Positions 12,221 to 25,670 of a stretch of 64,000 bases of DNA are shown here, piece after piece; within the stretch, counting starts at the first letter, position 1; each line of letters begins with the position of its first letter. Under the pieces are notes generated by a model. The model worked only from the letters and a program-made list of their open reading frames with translations. It made no database searches and was not told where the DNA came from. Made by a program: the position numbers and the translations under genes. Source of the DNA: Icerya purchasi (Eukaryota > Arthropoda > Insecta > Hemiptera > Monophlebidae); the NCBI GenBank assembly GCA_039619475.1, contig CM077115.1, positions 553,000,826-553,064,825 on the forward strand, read 5' to 3'.

Positions 12221-12835
12221 GTTACGGTAAATGTGTATAATCGGGTAATTGTATAGAATAACCGGAGATTGTATAGAATCGCTAGTATCGAAAAGAAAGT
12301 TTGGTAAATGCATGAAATTTCATAGAATAAACCCGGTGATTCTATAAATATTCAGCAGAGGTGCTTGGTAATTGTATGAAATAACGCATAATGGAGGACA
12401 AGGTTATGAGCGCAAGACGGAGTGTCTACGAAGTGTAACAGATGTTCCTGTAAAAGTAAAGGCCACTTGTGCAGTTCAAAATGCCATTCCAGCCTTTCTT
12501 GTGCCAACAAATGATGCTGATTCAACATGATCGTAGTTGAGTTTGCGTAAATTTCATGTGCTTACTAATAGTAGAAAAATCCCATCTCTTTTCTAAGTCG
12601 CGGTCTTGAAACATACTTCAACTTACTGTACATAGCCAGCGTCACCAGTGCCTTCTCATTTTTTATGCGTTATTTCATACAATTACCAAGCACTTCTGGT
12701 AAATATCTATAGAATCACCGGAGTTATCCTATGAAATTTCATACATTTACCGAACTTGCTTTTCGATATTGGCGATTCTATACAATCTCCGGTTTTTCTA
12801 TACAATTACCCGATTATACACATTTACCCCGTAAC
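12221..12835. mobile_element. Long-TIR MITE carrying the cysteine-rich tail of a transposon protein
   Basis: The unit starts GTTACGGTAAATGTGTATAA and ends with its reverse complement (TTATACACATTTACCCCGTAAC). The inverted repeats are about 175 bp long (about 12221-12395 and 12655-12835) with small differences. The roughly 260-bp core encodes, on the plus strand from about 12433 to a TGA at 12510, a cysteine-rich peptide (CNRCSCKSKGHLCSSKCH, then SLSCAN). That pattern resembles the end of integrase-bearing KRAB-A-domain-containing-protein-2-like proteins as I remember them. The MITE therefore seems derived by deletion from a larger coding element. Flanks are TA-rich. Confidence 0.65.
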
Positions 12836-12856
12836 ATATATACATATATATATATA

Positions 12857-13670
12857 CTTGTATCGCCGATGATCAAGTATTACTTGCAGGCAGTTCCAAA
12901 ACACTTGCAAAAATGATTAAGAAATTAGATGTAGTAATGGAAAAATACGGTATGAACATTAATACTAGGAAAACAAAAGTTATGGCAATTGGCAAGGCCT
13001 GCCCGTAAATAAAGATAAAACTGAGAGACGACATAATAGAGCAGGTAAAATCATTCAGATATTTAGGACAGTACATGACGCATAACGTGGATTGTTCGCA
13101 GGAGATTAACAATCGCATAGCAATGGGGGAAAAAACTTTCAACGACAAATACACACTTATTACGCAGAAAACAATGTACGTCAGCATACGCAAAAACATG
13201 GTTAAAACTTTGGTGTATGGTCAGTGGCGCTTTACGGTGCGGAATAATCATGGGTAATGAAAAAGAGAGATCGCGATAAATTAGAAGCATTTGAAATGTG
13301 GTGTTGGCGGCGCCTACAGAAAATTAGTTGGGTCGAGAAAATAAATAACAATGTAGTACTAGAAAGATTATAAAGGAAAAAAGAAGTATACTACAAAATA
13401 TCCGCAAGAGGCGACTTAAGTGGCCAGAGGTCATGCATTCCGTCATAACCAAAATATCTTGCAGAATATTATTGAAGGCAAGATAATGGGGGAAAAGCCA
13501 TTCGGAAGACCAAGAATAACACTCATTGACACAATGCTAAAAGAAAGTGGAATAACGACTTATCCGGAATTAAAGAAGGAAGCCTGTGACAGGCTTGGAT
13601 GGAAACAGTTGATATACATGGGGCGAACCAGCCGACAGGCTGATACACTGATGATGATGATGATGTATGT
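12857..13670 (+). mobile_element. LINE (RTE-like) 3' part, 5'-truncated
   Basis: It begins at the catalytic box (IADDQVLLAGS near 12861) and continues through the thumb (KYGMNINTRKTKVMAIG), SFRYLGQYMT near 13055, and a degenerate tail (GRPRITLIDTMLKESGI near 13504, then CDRLGWKQLIYMGRTSRQ). The 3' end is a GAT/ATG microsatellite at 13650-13668, a common simple-repeat tail of RTE-type elements. Frameshifts and stops (for example 13005 and 13370) mark it as dead. Confidence 0.75.
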
Positions 13671-13719
13671 ACCGAGTTCGGGAATGTGGAATTTTTGTGT
13701 TGCAACGTAATCGAGTTGC

Positions 13720-14809
13720 ATTAGAGAAATTTCGAGCGATCTATTGAAATTGCTAAGATGTAAGTCATTATATCTATGCCTGTGCTAGTAATAAAAGCGA
13801 ATGTGAATGACGTCACGGTGTGGTGTGTCGAAGCTTGCGATTAAGTATTAGTAATGGTAAAAAAAAGTATCATCTCGGCGATTTCCGATTAATGGAAAAT
13901 TTCGCATTAGAACCAATGTCTAAACAATTGCTCTGCTACGCAAATGAGATTGCATATAAATCACATGCGCGTCTATCGAAGCCCCCCGGGCTTCTTCCCT
14001 TTTTCCTCGCCGACCAATCAACGTCGTGATTGATCGGTCAACGCTAGTCGCAAGTTGTACGTAGAAAAATATCATTAACCAGTGGAGTAGAATAATTGCG
14101 ATACCGGAAATATATCGTTTTTTTTTTTTTATTATTTTATTTAATAATTTCCTTTTTTGTTCTTTCGGTTTTTTTTTGTAGTCCAATGCTCGTGATTGGC
14201 GTTCGCGTGGCAGGTGTATTGAGCAACTGCGATGGGTAGGAAAGGCTTTCCTTTCCTCTTTTAGTTGACACGTGTTTTTTTTGCTCCCTTTTAATTTTTG
14301 AAGAATTTTTCTTCAATGGCGCCCGAACTAATTTAAAATTTAATTGAAGAGAACGAAACCGTAACGATACGCAACAGGCGGAAAAAAGTCGCATTTGGTA
14401 TTCAGCCAGTAGCTAGTTTTCATTATTTCGAAAGTCCGTAAAATTGGGCTCCCCCCACCGACCGTGTTTAAATACAGGGGCGTTCAGTTGAAAATCTACT
14501 TTAGGGTATAATTTTGTTTTCCGGTACCTTTTCTATCTGTCAGCAGGACATAACCTTGGATATTTTCCATCTCTCTCTTTTTGCTTTCTCTATTCTTTTT
14601 ATACACCATCTTCCATTGGCTGCTATCTTTTTATCATTTACCTCATCGATTTTTCTTCACTTCGTTACGAACAATTATAACCTCATTCTTATTTATTAAA
14701 TTACTTCTTTCAGTTTCTCGCACAACACTTCCTTTTCTTGTCGCACGCCGCGTTGAAACTTCAAAGTTGCTTCTTTTGCCCTACACTTATTTATATAATA
14801 ATAATAATA

Positions 14810-14847
<38 letters not shown>

Positions 14848-14900
14848 ATATGGCTTAAACACAACTATGCAGTTATCAGATGGAGCTTGTTAAATTAATA
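13720..14900 (+). other. Intron 1, middle part
   Basis: No gene seen. Contains a small palindrome near 14010-14040 (GACCAATCA/TGATTGATCGG), T-rich tracts and a (TAA/TTA)n microsatellite at 14797-14846. Confidence 0.4.
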
Positions 14901-17900
14901 CTTGTAGAATAATATTGTATCAATTACGGCGTTTGAGAAATAAAAAGAAGTTGTTCATGTATGGGTTGTTATTACTTAATAATTCGTTCAGATTTGGTGG
15001 TGGATTTAACTTTTCACAGAATTCGAATAAGTTATTACAGTCTGTTAGGGTGTGTGGGTTAAATGTGGAGATGTTACAGAAAGAACAGGACGGTGGAAGC
15101 GAATTATTGAATAGATATGATTGACGACAGAATGATCGCGAGTCTTAATCTAGATAGAATAATTTCTTCATTTCGTGATTTCTCCTATTGGATGAGGTGT
15201 CCATTCTTCAATATTTCCTATTATATTTCTGAAATGGTTTCAGTTGGAATCGTCCTCCATTCCGCAATCCACTGGTGTATTTTTTCTCTTCTCTATAGTT
15301 GATCTTCAAATGCTCCGCGCTAAAAACGGTTTATTCGCATCCAGGAATAATTGGCCAATTTATCAGCGATTTTAATAAACTTTTTTTTTGACTCGGAATC
15401 CATGTGAACGGAATATCCGCAGTCCGATCGAATTCATTTCTACGGAGATATCATGGATTCTCTGTACGATAGGATTGATATTAAATACGGTCCTGCGGAT
15501 ATTTGTGAGCGAGCTAATCGAGTCAATTAGAATGATGAACTGATGCGCTGTAACTGTTCGTTGTTAGTAGTGCAAAATAAATTGCATATATTTCAGCACT
15601 GGTAGCTGAGCAACAAACCGGGGTAATTTTTCAGAGTCCCGCGTGCTGCATTCGGAAAATAGAAAGATGGTCCGGAAAAAGGTTGTTGTCTTTGTTTTAT
15701 CGTTATAGCAGTATACTCTGGATCTCGAAAATTTGGTTTAACTCTGCTTGAATCTCTGTAGTAGTTGGACAGTTGTTCGTCAACTTTGAAAGCTCGTCGA
15801 GAATTAAATCCAGCGCTATTAACCATGGTGCAGGATATATATGAGGAAGCGAACGATATGTTTCCGAAGTATGGGAGATCAATTGTTCTCAAACTTTAAC
15901 GCAATAGGATATTGATCGTTTTTTTGTGGGTATACTTAAACTTATTTCGATAATAGTTGTCAAATAAAAGGTTTTCTGTCGGTGAGTATAATGAATATTG
16001 GCAATTTGAAAATCATTCATCAATATCTGAGAGGGGATTCTCGTTGGCTTCTACACATAATAGACTTGTCATTAGTGCACCTGTTGCTAATCTGATATAA
16101 TACTTTGGTGTTTTCCTTAAGTTAGCATGGCTTGCTGAATTATAAAGTTGAGCACCGTAATCCGATTTTTTTTTTCGGATAAGGGAGTGACATAATTATA
16201 TGCATAATAATGTTTTCCTGCTGCATCCTGGATTAGAATGTCTCAACGACTTGAGCATTCCTAAAGGACGGATGCATTTAAAGCGTATGCACGTTATATG
16301 TTCCTTTTCCGTGATTCCTAAAAAATTGATTCTCTGTACCGTTGGAATTGGTTTATCGCGAAGTGTTAATATGTTGCTGTTTTTTTGTTGCTTAAAGAGA
16401 AAATTATATAATTCGTCTTTTCGGCGGATATTAGAAAATCGTGGTCATGGTTCCAGAGGCATTTACGTTGTTTATTTAACGACTTCAAGAGACAACGTCT
16501 GAAGAGATATGCTAAAACATCATCTGCAAACACTCTGACAGAGATTAGTTAACAGAAGTAATATTATTTAATGCAAACAGGAATAAAGTAGCATTCAAAG
16601 GTGTGATCCTTGAGCTACTCCATCGGAAATTGTTCTTTCATCCGATAAAATGTTGCCTATTCCTCCGACACGAATCTGCCTGTTGGTAAGGAAATTTCGA
16701 ATTATGGTTACTAAAATACCCTTTATTCCGACGTGATGTAACAGTTTAAGGATTAGATAATAAACCTTAGAAAGATAAAAAAACAGCGCAATTGTGGAAT
16801 TCGAATTTACGAATGACCTTCTAATGTTCGTGACAAGATCATTCACTGCTATTTGACCGTTGCTGTCTCAATCCAAATTGACGAATAGATAGCGCATTGT
16901 TATTGTTGGCTTCGCATGAAAGTCTTTTGTTCATTATTCGTTCAAGTATTTTCCCCAACACCCCTGTGAGCGCTATTGGTCTGCAGTCGTTAATTTTCGT
17001 TTCTTCCTTCACATCTAGAACTGACTATACAGAGTCATTTACTAGATTTTAATGTTAATACGGTCGTGAATTTCGAGATAATCAGCTGATCCCGAATTTA
17101 TTTGTTGAATAATCGCGCTAGGTGGTCGATAACGTTCCTTCTTTTCAACCTATTGCAACTTGCTGGTTGTTGTTGTACATTCGTTGCAAGAGCGTTTTCA
17201 TTTCAACTTCGACAACAGTGATTTTTAACTGATAGCTTTATTTCTTCTGTAACATATTTCACTTGTAAATCTTGATATGTCGTGTTTGGTTGGACACATG
17301 TCATGGTGCTGCTCCTTAATGGAAGGATTATTGTTCGATTTCGAAATGGCGATTATGACGACCATTTTCCAGCAAGTCGGAAATAGCGATTTTTTAAATG
17401 CTTTATTATACATAGTTTAAAAGAGATATTCCAATGCTGTGACACGTAAATTTTTCACCATTATATTGGGTGAACAGGTCCTGGAGCTAAATTATGAATG
17501 TGATTTAATGTATGACACTAGTTCTTGCCGTGCCAGTTCTTTATTGTATGGTTCTTCATTATTATCGTTGAATAAAATTGGAATTAGCTCTGCAGTATTT
17601 TTTATGTCCAAGAACTGTTGGGAGTAATTTTGCGATCAGATGATACGGAAGCGAAATAATTCGCGAAACGGTTTGCTATTTGAATAGGTTCTTCGACTGC
17701 CATTTAACATCTAGCGAAGCTATTAGAGATAGTTGTTTAGGCCCTTGTAGTTTTTAAACGATTGTCCATATTGCTCTTAATGAACTCTCAAAGTTTATCG
17801 TAGAAATAAATTTATTCCAACTTTTCATTTTGGCTTTTCGAATTGCTTGTCGTGTTTCAGCTCTCTACTTTTTGAATGCAACCGAGTCTTCTTCTAACTT

Positions 17901-18250
17901 TATTCTTTGGAATTTACGAAATGCTTTTCTACGTTTCTGTATAACTAAATGTAATTTTTTAGACCACCGGGGAACTAGTTTCTGGCGCATCTTTCCAGTT
18001 GTTAATTGACTTCGCTGCAGCTAATAAGATAAAACGTGTGAAAAATTCAATATCATTTGCCAGTTCATCTTTGTGGTGGAATGTGATCTGAATTCCGTCT
18101 TGCCTTTTCACGAAGAGGCGTGAATATTGTCTTCCTTTCTCATTATCACATTTTCAATTTCTATAACACATTTTTGATTTCAATCCTAATTTTCTACATT
18201 TTTGCAGTCACCATAAAAGCCCCATGAGGATTTGTGCCCTGCAACAATCT
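14900..18250 (-). mobile_element. CR1/Jockey-like LINE, reverse transcriptase plus RNase H, decayed
   Basis: Read on the minus strand. Near 17700 it has a pre-RT segment (IQIANRFANYFASVSSD), near 17400 the RT finger (LFPTCWKMVVIIAISKSNNN), and near 16600-16780 the palm (LLHHVGIKGILVTIIRNFLT, then SDGVAQGSHL). Near 15560 the RNase H-like segment EIYAIYFALLTTN is readable. Many stops and frameshifts. Both ends are estimated: 3' near 14900, 5' truncation near 18250. It lies antisense in intron 1 of the dehydrogenase gene. Confidence 0.65.
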
Positions 18251-19246
18251 TCCTAGCTTACTGTTTTCATATGTACATATTTTTTCAATCTTCTATCCGA
18301 CTAGGGTCAATCATCATTTTTGACTCTACGATTCCCCTTATTTAATAATAACAGCAGCAAATAAACTTTGTAAATCTGTAAAATAAATTTTAATGCATCT
18401 TGTTTTGAAGGGGAGATCTTTTCGTTCCCACTATTAATTAAAATAGACTGCTTTTAAATTTCCTCCGTAAGTAATAATTTATATTTAAATAACACGCGCG
18501 CGTGCACACACATGCATATCTACATAGGCACAACGCATGCATACCTACACACACATACACGCTCACATATACGTACATATATTGTAACACATGGTCTGAC
18601 CAAAAATCAGTTATCTACAGCTCACTGTTATTTGTATATTTTTATGTTTCCATTGTTTATCATTTAGTTCATTCATTAATATTATTACATTCTAATTCAT
18701 CAATTATGTTAAATGCGGAATATATTTACATATATTTCTTGTATTTTTAATTTCTTTTGTCATTTTTGTTGGTTTATTTTCAACTTTTTTCTTTAAATAT
18801 TAGTAGAATAATCTTAATAATCTGCACAGTTCTGGTGTATTTTATATTCCATTATTTCATTCGCAAATACAAAAATTATCACAGCGTATTCCCGCAAGTT
18901 TCGCATGAGCTTTTGCTTATATTAATTATTTTTAATCTGTATTCTTTATTTAATTTGCGTAAAAATTCTAATTTCTATATACTTTATTCCCGACTGTGTG
19001 TGTATGTGTGTGAATGTGTTTACGTGTTTAAAAGGATGAGAAATTCCAGCGTTGACTAGGTTATAACATTGATTATTTTGATAGTTTCGAGTCAAAAACT
19101 GCCGATGAACAAAGCTGAATAAAAATTTAAAAATTCAACTTTTTTTGATTTTTCGAAATATTGAAATTTACAAAAGGAAAACAAATCAAAAATAAAGTTT
19201 AGTCTAATTCCATTGAAAATAATTTTACACTGCGGTGTGATTGTAG
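18251..19246 (+). other. Intron 1, right part
   Basis: AT-rich, with CA/TG-rich microsatellite-like patches (18494-18570, 18998-19026). It ends in the acceptor TTGTAG at 19241-19246. Confidence 0.5.
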
Positions 19247-19377
19247 AAATCGTCTATGTCGGTACTGTTCATTCCACCCATTTTGAAATAGCGAAGACAA
19301 TGTTAGAAAACGGAAAACACGTGCTATGCGAAGTGCCATTTTGTATTAACTCGTTGCAAACTAAGCAGCTAATTTCG
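19247..19377 (+). CDS. Dihydrodiol dehydrogenase-like, exon 2 (residues 68-111)
   Basis: Encodes IVYVGTVHSTHFEIAKTMLE and NGKHVLCEVPFCIN. This is the segment that normally carries the conserved E-K-P, whose lysine is catalytic; here it reads E-V-P, with Val exactly at residue 97. The exon runs from acceptor TTGTAG to donor TCG|GTTTGT and has the same length (131 nt) as its counterpart in the minus-strand gene, which keeps EKP. Confidence 0.9.
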
Positions 19378-21890
19378 GTTTGTATTTTTATTTAATTAAA
19401 TAGTTAACATTAATAATAATAATAATAATAATAATTAATAAATGTTTATCGAATAATTCAATTTCAGCACAGTTAATGCTGTAACATAAATTATTCAATC
19501 GAAAAATCAGTTTACGGAAAATACACATTAATAATAGAATTTTATTTGTGAAAAATAAAAATGTCTTTGAAATACTGACTATACTTGTTCATGTTTAAAT
19601 ACAGAGTACTCACACTGTTGATCCATTTTGAAAATAATCTTTCCGCACTTTACTCCTCTTGACGTCTCATATTTTTATATACCACGCGGAGAATTCAGTA
19701 TAATTTTCTTCGATTTTATCCATATTGCAGTTTATTGCAAGTATTTGACACTATATACAAAAGGGGGCACAGTGTATACAATAGTTTTGCTAAAATTTCA
19801 TATACACCGTCGAGGTTCAGTTGCTTTTTTTTTTTTTTTTTTTTGTTAAAATAGCAAGAAAAATGCGATAAATTTTTCCTGTTTCTTCGTTAATGGTAAA
19901 TCTGACCGGTGAAGTTCATCAGTCTTCTATCTAATGCTACCTCCTAATGGGTTACTTTAATTAATTGTCCATTCGGAATTTTTATTAATTAATTACGACG
20001 CGAATTTATTTAAATATGATTACCTAAAAGGAAAAGAAAATAGCGCTGACGGTTTTATTTTTAATTAATTATGGATTTTCAATGTTAAGTAAAATGTGTT
20101 TCCATAGTTTTAATAAGGCTTTATTCACTCCTACACCTGCGGCACATGTAAAATTTGCAAAAAAATAACTTTTAACTGCACGGAATCGCCTGTGCTTAGA
20201 GTTAAATGTCACTAAAAGACGCATTCGATAAGTACGGCTTTTATACTTCGATGGAAACTCGAAACTCGAGAGAAATTAATAAACTTTATTTCAGAATTGG
20301 ATTTTCAATTGGTTATAGATAAAATTTCCCATTGTTTAATTATATATAATTCAATGAGAAATATTTAATTAAAACGTTCATTTTTACACGTTTTATTAAT
20401 TTAAACACAACCGAGTGTCAGCCTTAGGGCTTACGCTAGCTTGGTGTTGTCGCGTTCTGCCGTTCACTGCCCAATCTTCTCGCTCGGGCATTTTGATAAA
20501 TGCAATGTTCTGTATTAGTGTCAAGATTTCATAAACTATTACTGCCACCAAGTAAACGTAATCACTGTCACCCCCCAGATGAAAGTAGTTATCGCCACCA
20601 GATGGCGCTATAATTTCCACATTTAGAAAAGCTGTGTAACACACGTTGGCAAGCAAAAATAAATAGTATCAAGCTAGTACGACTTCAAATAGCTCGTATT
20701 TGTGATGCATCGTTTGATTTTTCATAGATTTTGAGGATTTTGATTCGAAACTACCACAAAATGCTATCACACTAGTAGAGCAGTTCAAGAATTTTAACAT
20801 GTTTAGCCGGGACCTAACCGCCAGAAAACGTTACGCGGAAAGGGAAAGGAAATGTGCGCTGGAAGGGAGACGCAAGTAGCGCGCTTATAATAAGAATACC
20901 ACTGTAATGGGACAAACGGGTTTAGTCAGCACATTATCATTTTCATAGACGAGGTTAGTACGATTGGAGCCGAGCTATTTGAAATTCTCAGTTGGCAGCT
21001 TCAACAAATTACCCCATGGAATTCGATAAATGTAGTAGGACAAACGGGTTTATCAAGTGAGTGCATTTGAGTGCACATATTACGTTGGATTTGGTCGATC
21101 CTGGACCGCGCCTCGATAATGTTCGTCTGCCTCGGTCCTGACTGTCCTTCTTCAACGTCTTCAGGTTACTGTATTCTTCATTGTAATGCTGCATCTACTT
21201 TTGCCGAAAATAATAGATGGAAGATGTATATCGCGAAAAAAAGAAGGGAAAGATAGTCCCTCCTAAATCCGCGTCGAAAACTGCCGCAAAGTGACTGAAC
21301 CTAAGGGATCAGAAATTTTCAAAGTTATTGAAAAAAGACAATACCATACTATATCCGTCATTTTGTCTGGATCCGAAAAAACCTGAAAATCACCGATTGG
21401 TTCAGTTTATGGAAGAAACGTTCGGATTACAGTTCAAAACAAATCTCGCTCTATCGACTGCTCGTGCTGGATCGTGCATTGATATAGTCATCGCTCGTTA
21501 AAATCGAAAAGGATCAAAATTATATCAGTTATTTTCGTTACCATAAACCGGTGACAGTACTGGTACTTCTAACGACTATGTAGAACAAACAGAAAAATAA
21601 AACGATTGTTATCCGTACTTTTTGTATTTCTTCATTTTTTTCATTTCTTCATTCATCAACAGAACAACATCAGCTATAAATTGCCGCATTCAGCAAATCA
21701 GGCTAAAGCATGTTCCATAATTTTAGCCATAGGCTCTAAGTAAAGGCGCGAAGCGACAAGTATTTTTTTACTTTCTTCAATCTCTTTTTTACGACTGTTT
21801 CTATTTCAAATCCAAAAGTAGTTTTTCAAATTACTTCAAACAAGAGAAATTGGTATGCAATCGAATGCAGAAATATCTTAAAGAAATATC
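19378..21890 (+). other. Intron 2, left part
   Basis: Contains a (TAA)n tract (19410-19440) and T-rich tracts. Around 20690-21060 short motifs recur (GGACAAACGGGTTTA at about 20912 and 21038), probably a decayed repeat that I cannot classify. No gene seen. Confidence 0.4.
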
Positions 21891-23940
21891 GTTTATTCGT
21901 TGAAAATTACAGAAAGTAGAGGTCACCACGGGTTCGAGACATTCCTTTACTTCCTTTTTATCCATTGCCATCTCATTTTCTTTCCTCCGAATTTTTCTTT
22001 TCTGGACCTTTTTGCTTCCCTGAAAAACTCATCTAACTCCTGCCCTGGCTACGATAAAATTTCTTACTCCACCCTTAAAAAGTTATCTGTAAAGGCTTTT
22101 AAAATCCTTTTAATCATTTTCAACTCCTTCCTTCAGTCTGGTTTTATCCGTGATTCATGGAACACTTCTTCGTTGTTATCCCCATTTCTAAGATTAATTC
22201 CTCTGCTCTTCAGCCTATTTCTTCAGATTTTTGCTTAAGGAAATTTTTTGAAAGCATGCTTAACAAACGGCTTGTTTGGTGGCTAGAACACAATAATTTG
22301 CTTTCAGACAACTAGTTTGGTTTTCGCGCCGGCTTAGGCCTTCCAAATTGTATCCTTCCTTGCTGACATTTATAAATCATTCATTTCTATGGGGAATTCA
22401 CAATTACAGCTTTCATCGATGTAGCCGATGCATACGAAAGCGCCCATCTTCCTTACTTTCAAAACCACACCTCCTTAAAGTCCTTTCACCTACGAGATGA
22501 AGAAGTGATCCTTGTGTCTTAATAATGTTATGCAAATCTCTTATACGCTCCAGGTTGAATTATTGCAATTTCTTGTATAGTAATTCTTCCAAATCTGTCC
22601 GCTAAAAATTAGATCATTTCTCTGAAACACTTGCCTTCTGTTTCGGAGCTTTACTGTCATCTCCTATCCCAGCCATTCTATCAGGATTTAACACCAGCCC
22701 TGCTCTGTTCATCCGGAGATCCTATTTGGGTTATCGCTTTTTCATCAAACATTTTTCCACTTTCTCTTCAAATATCAGTGTCTCCTATTCTTTATTCTTT
22801 TAACCTTCGTCACTGACGTCTTTCCCCTAATAAAATTCCTATTCTATCTCATATTTCTGTTTCTCTTTCCAAAATTTCCTCTTTCGCTATTTCCAATCAC
22901 AAACTTCTAATTCTTTTCTTACGTCTATTCCAAATTATTTGAGCCACCAAATATATCAACTTCATGATATGTTTCCTTAAATTCCCTCCCTCTTATATCG
23001 TCAGTTTGGAATTTAATAATCCGATTATTAAATTCCCTATTTCACGATCACTCTCTTTAATCTTTACTGACGGATCGAAGAGCCCGGGTGGAGCTGGTGC
23101 CTCATTCTTGTGCCCTCAGTCCATTCTCAATCCTTTACATTTTTTTTTGTTCTTTTGTTTTGTCTTTACTGCTGAATCTATTACCATCTTACAAGCCATT
23201 ATTTATATTTCCTCTTCTGCGGCTCCTTCCAAATTCCTAATTGTTTCTGTTCTTTAAGCGTTCTTCTTCCAGCGTTCCTTTCCTTTTTCCAATCCACTGA
23301 TGCTATCATCTATTCGTTATTTTCACCATGATCTATCCTCTTCCACGTTTACCTAGATTGACTTTTTTTTGGGGTTCCTGAACATTCAGGCATTGTTGAA
23401 AACGTAACGGTCGACCTACTTGTCAGATCTAGTGCAGCTTCCAATGGGAGTTTTATTAGCAGGATTCCACCATACAATATTCTTTTTCCAACTAAATCCT
23501 GTCACCTTAAGCTTTGACAATCCGGTTTATATTTCGCCTTTCGCTAATTCTGATTCCTTTTATCTGTTGCTTAACCATGTTCCTTCTCGTCCTTGGTTCT
23601 ATCACTTCCCTGATTTGCATCAGTCCATAATTACTAAACTATCTCGCCTTCGTTTTTCGTACAGTCTTCTTTCTTCTTTCCTAAATCACTTTTTCTCGGC
23701 TACATTTCCTAATTATCCACTGCATCCTGAAGGTTCTTATTATGTTTGTGATGTAGATCACACGTGTTCTTCGAGTGTTCTTGTTTATCTGGCGAGCGTG
23801 AGTTACTTTATTGTCATCTTTTAATGATTGGTCTTCCTGCTCCTTTCAACACCTCTTATGTTCTTTCTCTACCTATTCTCTCAGTTGTTCCTGTTCTAGA
23901 AATGTACCTTGGTCCCATTGCCGATAAAATAAAAATATAA
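21890..23940 (+). mobile_element. LINE with reverse transcriptase and RNase H (I/Jockey group), decayed
   Basis: The RT part is readable near 22005-22200 (LKNSSNSCPGYDKISYSTLK, then LIIFNSFLQSGFIRDSW). An RNase H domain follows near 23065-23200 (LIFTDGSKSPGGAGASF, then FTAESITILQAI), with the usual catalytic D and E. A C-terminal segment near 23520-23790 (SIITKLSRLRFSYS, then YYVCDVDHTCSSS) resembles the zinc-knuckle-like end of these proteins. The 3' tail is A-rich (AATAAAAATATAA near 23928). Frameshifts and internal deletions throughout. Confidence 0.7.
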
Positions 23941-24345
23941 TTTCTATTCTGTTCCATGCATTTATTCCATTTTGCTTCGTTGTTAAAGAAAAAGAAAAAA
24001 AACTTCCTCATTCGCGTGTCTACAAGTCAAACCATTGGCTATTAGGTCATTTTTAATGGAAGAAATTCTGAAGTTTTTGCTTTGCCAAATAGTGTATTTT
24101 TTACAGCAATTGCGTACATTCAAGAATGAATATTTAATTTTCTTTTCTATTTTTTCAGTCTTCTTTTGATAAGTTTGTTTAACCATATTAATAAAAACTT
24201 TTTTCAATTATCGTTAGTTTGCGCGGTATTTTTTTGATTTTTAAACGTACGATATTTTATCCAGGTTTTTTGAATGTTCAAAAGTTTTTAAATAGAAAAT
24301 ACACAAAATAGAGAGACGCCTTTCTAATTAAACGAAATATTTCAG

Positions 24346-24503
24346 TTAGCTCGAAGTAGAAATAAGTTTTTGATGGAAGCGATGATCAGTCGATGTCTAC
24401 CTCTGTTCGAAGTTTTAAAAAAGCAGATGGAAAATGGAGCAATTGGGGAAGTTAAACAGATAACTGCCTTCTTCGGTTTGAACTTGAGAAATCCGGATTT
24501 AAA
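24346..24503 (+). CDS. Dihydrodiol dehydrogenase-like, exon 3 (residues 112-164)
   Basis: Encodes LARSRNKFLMEAMISRCLPL and continues to FGLNLRNPDLK. FLMEAxW is a family signature at the start of the C-terminal domain; here the substrate-side Trp is replaced by Ile (residue 125). Acceptor TTTCAG at 24340-24345; donor AA|GTAATA, phase 2. Confidence 0.9.
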
Positions 24504-25670
24504 GTAATACCTTTTGTTCCTCTTTTTTTTTTTTTTCGCTTATTTCTAATTTCAGATTTACAACAAAATTAATCGGCAATTTTTAATCTGAAATTAATGT
24601 TTGTCCTTTTGCGTTTACAAAAACGATTTTTAATTATTTAGTTACCAACTCTGCTGTTTCTGTTTCTGGCTACTGTCGTTAATGCAACGGCACTTTAAGA
24701 TGATATATCTTACAAAGAGTGATTACCGAAAAAACATTTACATCGACTCCATTAGTAATCTCTTTTAATTTTTTAAAAATTTTCTAAAACGAAATAATAT
24801 GAAAATCGGTTATAGCGACGTCGGTTATAGCACCATATCGGTTATAATGAGGAATATCGCCGGAAGCGGCATAATTCCATAAAATTAAATACGCTTACCG
24901 CTATCGGCTACAACAACGATGAACATAGCGACGGTATTGAGAGCCAAAACTTTGGTACGCACATAAAAAATTATCGCTTATAACAACGGCCTAACGAGAC
25001 GTAGTTTAATTTCGATAGGTTTTTAAAGATGAATTAGAAAGAAAAAAACCATGAAAAAAATAAATTTGTGCAAAATAATAGAGCAGATGTATTATTTCAA
25101 CCTATATTGCTAAGTAATATTGCTTATTGCAAATTTTACGAAGTGAGCTTTGATAAAAGTGATGAAAAAACTTAACATCTAAAAAATTTGAAGGAAATTT
25201 TGACGTGATAACATTTAGTATTAGCTGAAATAAAATTAAATGTCATCGGAAGAATATAATATAGTAAGAGCGGATAATTTACCGTAGAAAACGATGTTAT
25301 TTCATTAAAATAAAAATTAAAATACATATATAAATAATGAATAATGTGACAAAAAAGATCTGAAATATTTTCGTTTTTAACATACAAATGACATTTCTAA
25401 ACGAAAGTATTTCTTCGTCTTTGTTTTCCTTTGAAATGTGCTCTCAACACTTTCCCGCGCTATTACTTATTGCCAGATTTTTTGAATTTATTTAGTAGTT
25501 ATCGTGAAATAACACTTTTCAATAACTAATTTCTGGTAAAAAGAATTTATAAAATTTTGCCAGCTCTACTTTGTTTGATATTGGATATAACGATGAATCG
25601 ATTTTAACGGCCCAGTTTTCTACCCTTCTCAATGATGCCATTATAACATATATATATATATATATATATA
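24504..25670 (+). other. Intron 3, left part, with a possible pogo-like remnant
   Basis: Around 24806-25013 the motif CGGTTATA(A/G) recurs in both orientations (ATCGGTTATAGCGACG at the left, CGCTTATAACAACGG at the right), as in decayed pogo/Tigger-type ends. No coding sequence remains. A (TA)n tract lies at 25649-25671. Confidence 0.35.

Noticed and set aside
11825..12256. 143-codon ORF
   Set aside because: It overlaps the end of the pogo-like element and the (TA)n run; IYIY repeats show it is microsatellite translation.
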